Positions 9,268 through 20,261 are shown, counted from the first letter of the stretch. The stretch: 64,000 nucleotides of DNA from Nansenia antarctica (GCA_963989245.1 CAXDII010000380.1:748001-812000), one strand, 5' to 3'. Numbers and translations: made by a program. The notes: generated by a model from the sequence alone, not told the origin.

Positions 9268-9918
9268 ATGACAACAAACGCAGTTTCACTCAAGCTGCCC
9301 GTTTTTTGGGAACAAAATGCCATTGCATGGTTTGCACAAGCTGAAGCTCAATTCGCCCTCAGGGATATTATCGTGGATAATACCAAATACTACTACGTGG
9401 TAGCAGCGAGAGTGGTGAGTCTTATTGAAAACCCACCGGCACAGCACAAATATGTTACCTTGAAGGCGCACCTCATCGATACTTTTTGTCTGTCTGAATC
9501 TGAACGTGCACGCCAGCTCCTCTCTCTCCCTGGGCTCGGTGACACAAAACCCTCTGAACTGATGGACCACATGCTAGCTCTGCTGGGCGACCATCAGCCG
9601 TGTTTTCTTTTTAAAGAGCTTTTTCTGCAACAGTTACCAGACCAGGTTCGTTTTTCAATGGCTAATTCCATCAAAACAGACTTTCGTCAGCTAGCCAAGG
9701 AAGCGGATATATTTTTCTCAGCTGGGAAGAAGTGTTTTACAGCCACCATGGATGAGTTTGGGTTCCAACCACTGTCCATCTCCGCTACTGCTGTGGCCCG
9801 ACGGGTGAGGCCGTCGGGGTTGTGCTTTTACCATATGAAATTCGGGGACAAAGCTAAGAAGTGCCTGCCACCATGCAACTTCAGTGTGTCGGGAAACGCA
9901 CAGGCCGCCACTCATTAG
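9268..9918 (+). CDS. gag: Gypsy Gag-like protein, CsRn1 type
   Basis: 216 codons from the first ATG after the primer site. Residues 10-160 form a compact Gag-like helical region (PVFW..NAIAWFAQAEAQF at the start, as in many Gypsy Gags). At about 183-203 there is a Cys-His-Cys-Cys cluster (LCFYH...KKCLPPC), the nucleic-acid-binding knuckle typical of the CsRn1 clade instead of the usual CCHC. Its last 58 bases overlap the pol frame, which is one base back (-1), so Pol is probably made by -1 frameshifting. No break is seen. Confidence 0.88.
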   Translation: MTTNAVSLKLPVFWEQNAIAWFAQAEAQFALRDIIVDNTKYYYVVAARVVSLIENPPAQHKYVTLKAHLIDTFCLSESERARQLLSLPGLGDTKPSELMDHMLALLGDHQPCFLFKELFLQQLPDQVRFSMANSIKTDFRQLAKEADIFFSAGKKCFTATMDEFGFQPLSISATAVARRVRPSGLCFYHMKFGDKAKKCLPPCNFSVSGNAQAATH

Positions 9919-12900
9919 CAGCTGTGGGTGCCGGCCATTCTGCAGGCTTGCTGTACGTCACTGACTCCCTCTCCGGCCGCCGTTTTCTGTGTGACACAGG
10001 TGCCCAGGTGAGCGTGCTGCCTGTATCGGCAATAGACATTAAAACAGCGAAACGAGGACCCTCCCTTGAGGCTGCCAATGGCAGTGCTATCGCTACCTTC
10101 GGCAAGCGCACTGTGGGTTTGTGTTTTGCTGACCAGCGTTTTACCTGGAGTTTTGTGTTGGCCAAAGTGTCTACTCCCCTCTTAGGCGCTGACTTTCTCT
10201 GCGCTAACAGCCTCCTGGTGGACGTGGGGAACCGCCGACTCGTCAACGCTGAGACATTCGGCTCCTTGTCATGTGAGCGCAGTGACGCAGCCACAATGAA
10301 GCTGTCCAGTGCTGTCTCGCCGGCTGACGATTTCTCTCCTCTTCTATTGGAGTTCTCAGACATCACAACACCTACCTTCTCGGCTGCTACCACCAAACAC
10401 GGCGTCATGCATTACATCTCCACGGAAGGCCCACCAGTGCATGCCAGGGCCCGTCGCCTCGACCCACACAAGCTCACCATCGCGAAAGAGGAGTTTGCAG
10501 CCATGGAGGCACTTGGCATCATTCGCCGTTCTGACAGTCCTTGGGCCTCGCCTCTCCATCTCGTTCCCAAGTCCAACGGAGGCTGGCGTCCGTGCGGCGA
10601 CTACCGGCGTCTAAATGATGTCACCACACCTGACCGTTACCCCGTTCCACACATTCAAGACTTTTCGGCCCATCTAGCGGGCGCGTCTATTTTTTCTAAA
10701 GTGGATTTGGTACGGGGATACCACCAGGTGCCAGTTAGCCCTCAGGACGTCCCCAAGACAGCGGTTATAACACCATTCGGACTTTTTGAGTTTTTGAGGA
10801 TGCCGTTTGGCCTCAAGAATGCTGCCCAGACCTTTCAGAGGTTGATGGACGCCATGCTGGGCAACCTCCCTTTTGTGTTTGTCTACCTAGACGATATCCT
10901 GGTAGCTAGCACGTCCAAGGCAGAGCACCTATCCCACCTCCGTCTCCTCTTCAGTCGCCTCCGGGAACATGGATTAATCATCAACCCAGCAAAGTGCCAG
11001 TTTGGACTGCCTGCCATGGATTTCCTCGGCCATCACATCACTACTGCTGGGGCGGTCCCGCTGCCATCAAAGGTGGACGCTGTGCTGCAGCTCCCACGCC
11101 CTACCAGCATTAGAGCTTTACAGGAGTTCCTGGGGATGGTGAATTTCTACCATCGATTCATCCCCCAGGCTGCCCACCTAATGCGACCCCTGTATGGGGC
11201 TCTCAAGGACAAGACCCCTAAGCACATCATCGCATGGTCCGACGAAATGTCAAAGGCATTCTCAGACACCAAGGAAGCCCTCGCGAGCGCGACCATGCTG
11301 ACTCACCCCGTGCCTGAAGCTTCCGTGGCCTTGACAACTGATGCCTCAGATTATGCCGTTGGAGGCGTTTACGAACAGCTGGTCAAGGGGGTTTGGCAAC
11401 CCCTGGCATTTTTCAGCCGACAACTCCGCTCCAGTGAGCAAAAATACAGCACCTTTGACCGAGAGCTCCTCGCTCTGTACTTGGCAGTCAGGCACTTCCG
11501 TTTCCTGCTGGAGGCTCGTCCATTCACAGTTTTTGTGGACCACAAACCCTTGATTTTTGCCATGGCTAAGGTGTCGGAGCCGTGGTCTGCCAGGCAGCAG
11601 CGTCATCTGGCTTATATCTCCGAGTTCACTACAGACATTCGGCATGTGGCGGGGAAGGACAACCCCGTAGCTGACTGCCTCTCTCGTGCCACTATCGGGG
11701 CTGTCCACCTCGGCATCGACTACGCCCATATGGCTGCGGATCAGGTTTCGGACCCAGACATCCAGGCATGCAGGACTAAAGTTTCTGGCCTCCAGTTGGC
11801 GGACATCCCCTTCAGTGACGACGGCACAACGCTGCTTTGTGACGTGTCCATGGAGCAGCCGCGCCCCGTGGTTCCACATGCATGGAGACGGCAAGTTTTC
11901 GAGTCCATACATGGCCTCTCACACCCAGGCAGGAAACCTTCGCAGCGCCTGATTGCGGCGAAATTCGTCTGGCCCAGGATGAAGGTTGACATTGGTGGGT
12001 GGGTCAGGACCTGCGTGCCATGCCAACGTGCGAAGGTCCATCGTCATGTTAAGGCCCCGCTGGAGCGGTTCACGGTCCCGGAAAGACGCTTCGACCACGT
12101 CAACATTGATCTGGTGGGTCCCCTTCCCGCCTCCAGGGGGTACACTCACCTTCTGACGATGGTGGACAGGACCACCCGTTGGCCAGAGGCCGTCCCACTG
12201 ACGGAGACTACCACAGCTGAGGTGGCCCGCGCATTCATCAGCACCTGGGTCTCCCGGTTTGGGGTCCCCTCAGACCTTTCCTCTGATCGGGGGGCCCAGT
12301 TCACTTCTGGCTTATGGACTTCCATTACTCAGCAGCTGGGTGTCTCCCTCCACCGCACTACGGCTTATCACCCACAGGCCAATGGCCTGTGTGAACGTTT
12401 TCACCGGTCCATGAAGGCTGCCCTTAAAGCCGATCTCCGGGGCGACGGCTGGGTCGACAGGCTTCCTTGGGTGATGCTGGGACTCCGTACTGCACCTAAG
12501 GAGGACCTCCTTTCGTCCTCTGCTGAGCTGGTGTACGGCCAACCCCTCCGGGTTCCGGGGGATTTCCTCCCCTGTGCTACGGTCCCCTGGTCAGCACCAG
12601 AACAGCGAAGTGCGCTGCTGGACAAGGCCAAGTCCTTCCGGCCGATCCCTACCTCATGCCACGGCGTTCCTAAGGTACGTGTCCCGCCTGATCTGAAGGC
12701 AGCGGGGTATGTCTTTATCCGCCAAGACGCCCATCGAGCCCCTCTGCAACCGCCCTATGATGGTCCCTACCGGGTCGTGGAGACAGGCGACAAATCCTTT
12801 ATTATCGACATGGGGGGTAGTAAGGAACGCATCTCGGTGGATCGCCTTAAGCCAGCTCATCTGGACTTGGACCGTCCCATCGAGGTGGCCCACCCGCCCC

Positions 12901-13130
12901 GCCGCGGTCGCCCCCCTGTTAAAACAGTCCCGACCCTAGCTCCTGCAGACCCCCTGCCCTGCCGTCCGAGGCCGGCCAAACGTCCGCCTGTTGTTTTTCC
13001 CCGGCCTCGGTCTCCTGTGCCTGCTCAAGGGCGCCAGAGTCGCTTTGGGCGAGTGATCAGAGTCCCTGACCGTTTTTTGGGGCCGGTTCTTGTGAATTCT
13101 GGGGGGACGTGTGTAGTGACCGCTCGCTAG
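9861..13130 (+). CDS. pol: Gypsy Pol polyprotein (PR-RT-RNaseH-IN), intact
   Basis: 1,089 codons from the first ATG in frame; translation more likely enters by -1 frameshift from gag. The protease has DTGA at 45-48. RT spans about 210-390, with YLDD at 342-345 and the PFGLKNA motif before it. RNase H has D494, E535 and D560. Integrase has its zinc finger at H684, H688, C718 and C721, catalytic D750, D809 and E845, and a GPY/F-type module near the end (DGPYRVVE). There is no chromodomain. All catalytic residues are present and there is no stop, so the enzyme set is potentially active. The frame runs 19 bases into the 3' LTR. Confidence 0.95.
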   Translation: MPATMQLQCVGKRTGRHSLAAVGAGHSAGLLYVTDSLSGRRFLCDTGAQVSVLPVSAIDIKTAKRGPSLEAANGSAIATFGKRTVGLCFADQRFTWSFVLAKVSTPLLGADFLCANSLLVDVGNRRLVNAETFGSLSCERSDAATMKLSSAVSPADDFSPLLLEFSDITTPTFSAATTKHGVMHYISTEGPPVHARARRLDPHKLTIAKEEFAAMEALGIIRRSDSPWASPLHLVPKSNGGWRPCGDYRRLNDVTTPDRYPVPHIQDFSAHLAGASIFSKVDLVRGYHQVPVSPQDVPKTAVITPFGLFEFLRMPFGLKNAAQTFQRLMDAMLGNLPFVFVYLDDILVASTSKAEHLSHLRLLFSRLREHGLIINPAKCQFGLPAMDFLGHHITTAGAVPLPSKVDAVLQLPRPTSIRALQEFLGMVNFYHRFIPQAAHLMRPLYGALKDKTPKHIIAWSDEMSKAFSDTKEALASATMLTHPVPEASVALTTDASDYAVGGVYEQLVKGVWQPLAFFSRQLRSSEQKYSTFDRELLALYLAVRHFRFLLEARPFTVFVDHKPLIFAMAKVSEPWSARQQRHLAYISEFTTDIRHVAGKDNPVADCLSRATIGAVHLGIDYAHMAADQVSDPDIQACRTKVSGLQLADIPFSDDGTTLLCDVSMEQPRPVVPHAWRRQVFESIHGLSHPGRKPSQRLIAAKFVWPRMKVDIGGWVRTCVPCQRAKVHRHVKAPLERFTVPERRFDHVNIDLVGPLPASRGYTHLLTMVDRTTRWPEAVPLTETTTAEVARAFISTWVSRFGVPSDLSSDRGAQFTSGLWTSITQQLGVSLHRTTAYHPQANGLCERFHRSMKAALKADLRGDGWVDRLPWVMLGLRTAPKEDLLSSSAELVYGQPLRVPGDFLPCATVPWSAPEQRSALLDKAKSFRPIPTSCHGVPKVRVPPDLKAAGYVFIRQDAHRAPLQPPYDGPYRVVETGDKSFIIDMGGSKERISVDRLKPAHLDLDRPIEVAHPPRRGRPPVKTVPTLAPADPLPCRPRPAKRPPVVFPRPRSPVPAQGRQSRFGRVIRVPDRFLGPVLVNSGGTCVVTAR
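13100..13111 (+). promoter_or_regulatory. Polypurine tract of the Gypsy element
   Basis: TGGGGGGACGTG directly precedes the 3' LTR start (TGTAGTG at 13112). Confidence 0.7.
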
Positions 13131-13367
13131 CAAGCAGAGTATTCGTAATTCACGGCGTTCCAGCCTTGTATAAAGCACTGTTGATATGTTTGTGTTTACT
13201 CAATCACCCAGGATGCTTAGCGGGTGATATGACGGGATATAAGTGGGACAGAGAGGAATGAAAGTTTGTTGTTGTCAGTACGCATGCAGAGAGTGAGAAT
13301 AAAGCACATGATTGTTTTTCTACCGGCAAACCGACTACATCGTCCTGTTATTGCCGTCACTCCTACA
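13112..13367 (+). repeat. Gypsy 3' LTR
   Basis: 256 bp, TG...CA, identical by eye to the two halves of the 5' LTR. It is followed by the ACAC duplication (13368-13371). Confidence 0.95.
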
Positions 13368-13371
13368 ACAC

Positions 13372-13876
13372 CACAATAACATGTCATAGCAGAGAAATTC
13401 TGATCATCATGGAAGATAACCTCAATTCAACCATGCTATTATGAATTCCATTCCCATGTATTTAACCCAATCTATAGACTAGAATGGGAATGTGCCTTTT
13501 TTCGAAATCAAGACCCAGTTCAATTGTTGCCACACAATTGTTCAGGCTCATGAATCTGAATCGTTAATTGCACATTAACATGGTGATCACAGCGTATGTA
13601 ACTGGGGGCGTGGCTTTTAACAACACAGCCACCATTTTCTGTCCAAAGTCATTTAAAATGAACTCATCCCTGGTCAGAAATGCACTTCAGTTGGACTCTT
13701 GGAGGACATACAGCTTGGAAAAGACCTCCTGGGAAAACAAGCATCATGATATATCCAGTAAGTGGCCATGTGTGAATCTGGAAAATGCAGCAATCTCTTT
13801 TCTTCACAATCGTTACCCTAACCTTAGCATTGACTTGATCTCATAATGCAGTAAGTGCTACATGTTGGGGTAGATT
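13372..13876. other. No gene seen
   Basis: Flanking DNA between the Gypsy element and the inverted-repeat element. A 92-codon frame at 13568-13846 shows no domain I know. The text near 13850 (GTAAGTGCTAC...GGGGTAG) resembles 1981-2003, suggesting an older repeat interrupted by the Gypsy insertion. Confidence 0.4.
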
Positions 13877-14334
13877 TGTGTCTCAATTTGATGTAAATGG
13901 GCATCTCTCGGAAATGAGAAAGACGTGAAATTCGTCTTGAAAGTTTTTCTGACCTAAAACTCAGATTTTCGTTTTTTTAGCTAACATTCAACTCGAAGAT
14001 GTGAAGTACCCACTCGTTATTTTTCCGAACAGTTTTACGTTCATTAAATAAGTGTAATCTAGCATCAAAATAGGCTTGTTTGTCCTGCTTGTAGCTCAAA
14101 ATAACAAGAGCATCACACTTGGGTGTGATTGGCTGTTGAGCTCTCGGGGGAGGGACAAAGGAAGCCCTGTTTGTTTTGAGAATGTGTTCTGTTTAGAATG
14201 ATCACTGTTTAGCTCATCAATTGTTCAGTAATGACTGAAGGCACAAAGAAAGTCCCCAAGAAATGAAACTTTACTAGGACAACATACGGATTTCACGGGA
14301 TCAACATACCACACATGTAAGTAGCCTATCCTTT

Positions 14335-14665
14335 GTTTGTGTTGGGCTAGCCGCGTTAGCGTTAGCATTAGCTAGTACGTTCTGTGTCGTCGTATTGCCT
14401 TTTAAAGACTTTCTAAAACAATCGCATAGTTAGTAGCACATTATGCTGTTCTTATAAGTTGTGTTGTTGCTACTGTGTACAGTTAGTTAACTGTTTGTCT
14501 TTTGTTACTTGGGTTGGGCTAGCCGTGTTAGCTTACTAGCATTAGCTAGTACGTTCTGTGGTATTGCGTAATACTTTCTAAAACAATCGCATAGAACATT
14601 ATGCTGTTGTGTTGTGTTGTTGATACCGTGTACAGCTAGCTAACTGTGTTTATGTTTGTCTGTTT
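14335..14665 (+). repeat. Internal direct duplication in the inverted-repeat element
   Basis: Two diverged units of about 170-190 bp, each starting GGGCTAGCCG(C/T)GTTAGC and containing AAAACAATCGCATAG and GTGTACAG. Both are also present in copy B (about 30665-30985, opposite strand), so the duplication is older than the split of the two copies. Confidence 0.75.
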
Positions 14666-14969
14666 CAGCTTTGATATAAGGAACCTGGCGTGGTTATGGC
14701 TGAAAATCACTGATGTCAAGATCTGTCCAGACAGAAGTATCTCAGTAGCTCAGCTTCTACCCCAGGGCCATTCAGGCCCTGAACACAGCAAAGACCTAGG
14801 TTCTAGGCCCTGGACAATCTAGACAAATTGATGGCAGCTACTAGATTGAAATCAAGTGCAACACTGAAACACAACTGTGTACATTTCAAACCTGCAAACT
14901 GCGACACTTTAAATGAATGTGCAATAACGATAGTTATGGAGATAGACTCCAGTTCTATGAGTGGAGCGG

Positions 14970-15101
14970 AGCCCCATAGGGGAGCTCTGCTCCTATTGGT
15001 TTACCCGCTACCTAAAGTAGCCAATGACTGAATTTTTCAATGCCTGCGCCCGCCTGGGGTGCTATATAAAGGGGCGTACTTCGCTCCATCATTCTCCCAA
15101 A
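14970..15101 (+). repeat. DIRS inverted terminal repeat, left
   Basis: Reverse complement of 20262-20392. It carries TATATAAAGG (about 15064-15073) and runs to TTCTCCCAAA. The outermost 44 bases (14926-14969) are unique to this end and are copied in the internal complementary region. Confidence 0.88.
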
Positions 15102-15145
15102 CATACAAAACAGCCGGGTTTGAACGAGTCGAAGTGGGCCAGCAG

Positions 15146-15251
15146 CCCTATGGGGCTCCGCTCCACTCATAGAACTGGAGTCTATCTCCATAACTATCGT
15201 TCTATATCGTGGAGCTCCGCCCCATAGGGGAGCTCTGCTCCTATTGGTTTA
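15146..15251 (+). repeat. DIRS internal complementary region
   Basis: The first half (15146-15201) is the reverse complement of the left outer end. The second half (15199-15251) is the reverse complement of the right outer end. They share GTT at 15199-15201, the complement of the AAC at both termini. In the DIRS1 model this region templates completion of the ends and formation of the circular intermediate. Confidence 0.92.
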
Positions 15252-15396
15252 GGCGGAGCGAGCGAGGCCAAATGTACCCCCACTGAGACTATTAATCCGA
15301 AACAATCTCAGCGGCACCCGGAGCTGACCACTGATGTTGGTTCAAGACAACCTTAAAAAGTTGGCCCAACCCACACCGAGTCTGCTCCACTGATCT

Positions 15397-15890
15397 AGCC
15401 CTTACGTGAGCACGCAGGGTTGTAGATCTAACGGAACATGTCCTGGAGGAGGGTCCCCTCCCCAGGCACATCCGTAATCATCCTGACAGCACTTGAATAG
15501 CATCCCCAACCAGGGTAATCCAAGTGCCATCCCCACTACATCAGTCCTCAGCAAACTGAGGACAGAATGAGAAAAGGATGAGGAAGAAATATCACTTACC
15601 TAACCCTTACGTTGGGTTGTTGATCTAACAGAACATGTCCTGGAGGAGGGTCCCCTCCCCAGGCACATCCGTATTCATCCTGACAGCACTTGAATAGAAT
15701 CCCCATGACCAGGGTAATCCAAGTGCCCTTCCCACAACATCAGTCATCAGCAAAACTGAGGACAGAATGAGAAAGGATTGAGGAAGAATATCACTGACCT
15801 AACCCTTACGTGAGCACGTAGGGTTGTTGATCTAACGGAACATGTCCTGGAGGAGGGTCCCTTCCCCAGGCACATCCGTATTCATCCTGA
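15397..15890 (-). repeat. About 2.5 tandem units of ~195 bp inside DIRS
   Basis: Each unit carries GATCTAACGGAACATGTCCTG, or close to it, and CCCAGGCACATCCGTA. The array lies where the end of the recombinase gene would be expected; see the recombinase entry. Confidence 0.75.
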
Positions 15891-15892
15891 CA

Positions 15893-16660
15893 GCTGATAG
15901 CCTCGCAAATCCAAAGGGACAGCCTCTGCTTCGAGAGTGGTGTCCCGGCTTTCTGTCCGCCATAGCAGATCAGAAGCCGGGGAGAAGATCTCAGTCCTGC
16001 CGTGCGCTTCACATATTGTGCCAACGCGCGCACCGAACAATACAATGTAAAACGCCTCTCCCTCTCTCCGTCGTGAGGAGGAGGAAAAAAAGGCGCTCAG
16101 AGCACAGCTCTGAACCCTAAAACCCACGATTAACCGTAGGGATAAAAGCCGGGTTAGGGCGTAATACAGCTTTTCTTTCGTCATCATATGATATGATCAA
16201 ACAATCTGCCCGTGACGAGAGAGCGCACAAATCACTCACTCGCTCAGCCGTAGTCAAGGCGAGGAGTAGACTCGTCTTGAGAGACAATAAAACGCAACGA
16301 CACAGAGACAATGGGTTCGAATGGGGGCACGCACAGCGCCTCTAACACAATCGACAGGTCCCATTTTGGCATTAGAGTCCTATGAGGGCGTCTAAGCCTA
16401 CACACTCCAGTCAAAAAACGCTTAACCAGCGAATGACTGAAAAACCAGTGTCGTTGTCGCAAAACCCTCATGACAAGCTGAGATGGCAGCCGCGTAAACT
16501 TTAATAGTTCCCGCCGCCAATCCCTTGTCAACAGCGACTGTAAGAAGCACAAGAACGTTTCGACCCGACAACAGACAGGGTCAACGTCCTGTCCCTCACA
16601 CCACTGTGTAAACTCGCCAGCGCGCCGCATATCCCTTTGCAGTGGATTGCGCGCGCGCAC
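15893..16660 (-). pseudogene. DIRS tyrosine recombinase, frameshifted and C-truncated
   Basis: Pieces in three phases give DIRS recombinase motifs. These are FTQWCEGQDVDP (N-terminal domain), then LLALTTAERVSDLCALS with the first catalytic Arg, PNPAFIP, and LLICYGGQKAGTPLSKQRL. This enzyme inserts the circular DNA intermediate by site-specific recombination. After WICEAIS the frame enters the 195-bp tandem repeats, so the region that should hold HxxR and the nucleophilic Tyr is not visible. At least two frameshifts are present. The family call is firm; this copy cannot encode the enzyme. Confidence 0.85.
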
Positions 16661-16715
16661 TCTGAATGGTCTGAATGACCGCGTCTGTCAGACCCCTGCG
16701 TTCTAACAATCCCTC

Positions 16716-18417
16716 TCAGTAACCAGGCCATGAGGGGCCCCCCCTCATAGGCGGCCCCTTCACCAAGCCTCTGGCTTGAGAGAGTGCATCTTGTCGATGA
16801 GGTATGGGCCATGGGCCCTCTACCAACATCTCCATCAGTTCCGGAAACCACGGGGCTCCGGGACGGTCCGGGGCTACAAGAATTAACTCTAGCCTCTCTG
16901 ACCTCACTCGTGCCAACAGTGGGAGGATAGATGTCAGGGGTGGGAACGGGTATAACAGGACCCTCGGCCATGGGTGGTGTGCGAATGTATCGACTCCCAA
17001 TGGCGGGTTGTCCTGTTCGCGCAGGGAGAACCAAAGGTGACACTGCGCATTCGTCCGTGACGCAAACAGAACCACTTCTGCTTGCCCGAACCGTGCCCAA
17101 ATCAGCGACACAATGGAGGGTGCTAACCTCCAGTCGTCGTCCCTCGGGCCTCCCCGTGATAACAGATCTGCTCCTTCGTTGAGCAGACCTGGAATGTGGA
17201 GAGCTTTCAGCGAACTCAGGCGACTCCGCGCGCGATGACGCGCGGGTTTCTCCAGTAGCTCAGGTCGGTTTTGACCGATCTCTGTATTACAATCAACTTG
17301 CGACGGCGTCTCACTGGAACCAGTCGCAGTCGTGCGAACCGCCTCTGCAGTCTGCGCATGTGCAACAGGCCTAAGGGGACCACTACATGGGCTGCAGACA
17401 TCAGTCCTAGTAAGGACATCCTTGACAGAGCGGTGATTGTATTTGTCACTCGACACACCCGGAGAGCTGACGTCAGTGTCGCTCTCCGTGGTGCCGATAA
17501 ACTGGCCCTCATCTCGGCAGTATCCAACTGAATGCCTAGATAGGAAAACTGTTGAGCCGGCCACGGAGCACTCTCTGTCCAGTTTACAGCTAACCCCAGC
17601 TGAGTGAGGTGCTGCACCAGTGAGGTTGCGTCCCGAATGGCTCGATTTGGGCATTGGGCCAAGACCAGTAGGTCGTCGAGATATGCTAATATGCGTATCT
17701 CGTTTCGCCTCAGTGGTTCGAGTGCTGTCTGCACGCATTTGGAGAAAAAACGAGGAGCAAGCGCGTACCCGAAGGGCAGGCGCGTGTACTCGTAAACCTT
17801 CCCTTGGAAAGCAAAACGTAGGAATTTCCTGTGCCACTCTGTGATTGGCACACGAAATACGCGACCCTCAGGTATCTACGAAAGAGGCGTTTCGCCACTC
17901 TCTCGTTGAGGACCCTGAAATCTAGTATGGGTCTCATGTCTCCCGAATTCTTTGGGACAAGGAAATACGGGGAGTACCATCTCATGTCCCACTGGTCCCT
18001 CGGAACCAATGTCACTGCGCCCTTTGTTAGGAGATTCGTAATCTCCTCCTGGAGCGCACGTGTCTTTATCGGGCAGGACAAAAAACAGTCTCTCTCACGC
18101 CCCTGAAGGGCGGAGGAGGCTGAATGAACTGTAGTGCATATCCCCTCCTCAATGTCCTGTCTAGTCAGCCCGACAGAATACCTGCCCCTTCTAGCCATTC
18201 TGTATAACGCAACGACAGCGGCTGGACCGTCTGTTGTGGTGCAGTCGACAGAAAAAACTTGAATTTCTGTATGACCCCAGCCGCCGCTGCCCACCGAGGA
18301 GGTGGCACAGCCCAAGGTGGGGTCATTTCGAAAAGGATGGGCTGCCGTCTGTAAAGAGTGTTTGTTATGTGTAACAATGCTCTTTATTGACGCAGGTTTA
18401 TTATGCCTGATAATCAA
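16716..18417 (-). pseudogene. DIRS reverse transcriptase and RNase H, frameshifted
   Basis: The RT begins with YSPYFLVPKN..DMRPILDFRVLN (about 18000), changes phase near 17850, and continues with RLPFGYALAPRFF and the active site YLDDLL (about 17660). RNase H and its C-terminal extension are in another phase. Diagnostic DIRS text includes LNEGADLLSRG, FASRTNAQC and LGVDTFAHHPWP (17150-16850). Order and motifs match the DIRS group rather than LTR elements. At least two frameshifts separate the parts. Confidence 0.88.
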
Positions 18418-19210
18418 AGAACCGGCCGCACGCTCATGAGCTGGGCCAGGTCTTGATAGACATGGAGGGGTTTTTGATGTATATACGGTCCCTCTATACG
18501 GCTACATACAGGGGTGTTTAACCCGCTACGTGTCGTGATAGGGGTAAGTCCGTTAGGCAGAGAGCTGGCCACACGCCGGTAAGCTGGGCCAGTCTCCGGT
18601 TTGTTTCTAACCGGTAGCGAGTCGACCACACTCTGACAAGGCAGGTCGATCTCCGCTCTGGTAGATAACGGTCCCTCTATACGGCTACAGACAGGGGTGT
18701 TTAACCCGCCTCGTGTCGTGATAGGGGTAAGTCCGCTAGGCAGAGAGCTGGCCACACGCCGGTAAGCTGGGCCAGTCTCCGCCTTGTTTCTAACCGGTAG
18801 CGATTCGACCACACTCTGACAAGGCAGGTGGGTCTCCGCTCTGGTAGATACCATGGAAAATCCTCCTTAGGGATGGTTTGCCGTCTGTAAAGAGTGTTTG
18901 TTTTGAGTAACAATGCCCTTTATCGACGTAGGTTTATTATGCCTGATAACCAAAAAACCGGCCGCACGCTCATGAGCTGGGCCAGGTCTTGATAGACATG
19001 GAGAAGTTTTTGATGTAAATAACGGTCCCTCCATACGGCTACAGACAGGGGTGTTTAACCCCCTTTGTGTCGTGATAGGGGTAAGTCCGCTAGGCAGAGA
19101 GCTGGCCACACGCTGGTAAGCTGGGCCAGTCTCCGCTTTGTTTCTAACCGGTAGCGATTGGACCACGCCCTGACAAGGCAGGCGGGTCTCCGCTCTGGTA
19201 GATAACATGG
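18340..19210 (-). repeat. Tandem units between DIRS gag-like and RT parts
   Basis: About three copies of a 185-bp block (for example GATAGGGGTAAGTCCG and CTAACCGGTAGCGA) with a larger unit that adds AAGAGTGTTTGTT and GAGCTGGGCCAGGTC. The repeats separate the gag-like frame from RT, and short frames within them are repeat artefacts. Confidence 0.75.
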
Positions 19211-19306
19211 GAAAATCACCTTTACTGAAAAAGTAAGGTGGGGATTTTCCTTCTTTTGCCTCTTTATGAGGTAGCAGCCATGAAGAGGAAACCGGTGGTG
19301 GGGTCA

Positions 19307-19886
19307 TTACCGACCCCTCCGCCAGTGAAACCGGGTCACGCTGCCGTGGGGGCCGTAGCGGGCCCTCCCAGTGGTCAGCGGCGGGGGCTGGGGATGCCGA
19401 GTGGGGCATGGCTCCGTCGGTAGAGGTGGAGCCAGTGCCGCATCACGCCGAAAACTCCGTTTTGCAGCCGTTGACGGCCTAGTCGTCACCACGGCGGAAG
19501 AAGAAGAGGTGGACCAGGTACATCGTCGCGGCACTGATCTTGCTCAGAAGCTCCGCCTCTGCTGCAGACAGACCGTTGGGTCGGTCTGTGGTGATTTTCG
19601 CAATGGCGGCGTTAAACACGGCGATGTTATTCGCCGCCGCCGCCGCCTGCGCACCGAGCTCATCAGAGCTTTCTGATTCTGACACCGGCACCGACCACTC
19701 AGCTGGGTGAGGGCGGCGTGATGTCAGGGCCGGCTGAGCGGGCGGGACCATCCCTACTTGGGGAGGTGCCTGCCCAGAACGCCGCTCTGGGGCCTGTCCG
19801 GACGCATCATTGGCAGAGCTATTCGAGTCGGATAACATCCCCGAGATAGCGCCCGCCAGGGGAACGCTCTCCTTGAACCAGGCCAT
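19307..19886 (-). pseudogene. DIRS gag-like ORF, N-terminal part
   Basis: The first frame of the element on the minus strand starts at 19886 and has 135 codons. It is rich in Ser, Ala and Pro and ends FFFRRGDD; an overlapping phase continues to 19307. It has no recognised motif. Position alone supports a gag-like role, as in other DIRS elements. Confidence 0.5.
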
Positions 19887-20261
19887 CCCCTTTCGCCTTC
19901 CACGACGGAAAGGAGGTGGAAGGGGAGGCAGCTGGGGGAGGCGACCAACGCCGCCTCGGCATGTTCGGGGCCGAGGCAGACGTGGCAGAAGTCGTGCATG
20001 TCCTCCGCTGCTAGGAATCGCAGCGGCAGGTGTCCCGGAGGAACTTCTTCGTGGTCGGCGGCGGACGATCCATCGCTGAAGGGAAAAGTCTCCTCTGCTG
20101 AAAAGTGTCCTCCGCTGCTTGGAAGTCGCAGCGGCAGGCGTCCCGGAGGAACTTCTCCATAGGCGGCGGACGATCCATATCTTGAAGGGAAAAGTCTGGC
20201 GGGTTCTCCAGTCTTAGTAGTCGTCCTTCTCAGTCTTCAGATATAAACCCGTGCTGAACTT

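Larger units (their letters stand above)
2048..13367 (+). mobile_element. Ty3/Gypsy LTR retrotransposon, CsRn1-like, split by a nested element
   Basis: The 256-bp LTRs begin TGTAGTGACC and end CTCCTACA. The 5' LTR is cut after its 19th base by the retrovirus-like element 2067-8979, and its remaining 237 bases resume at 8984 (19+237=256, equal to the 3' LTR). A 4-bp duplication, ACAC, flanks the whole (2044-2047 and 13368-13371). The order is gag, then pol in PR-RT-RH-IN order, which is the Ty3/Gypsy arrangement. The small gag with a Cys-His-Cys-Cys cluster, the 4-bp duplication and the tRNA-Trp-like primer site point to the CsRn1 clade. By eye the shared LTR parts are identical and both frames are open, so the insertion is young. 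Confidence 0.93.

Noticed and set aside
10309..12939. Numerous 60-190-codon frames on both strands across the Gypsy pol gene
   Set aside because: They are shadows of the 1,089-codon pol frame in GC-rich coding DNA; none has its own motif.
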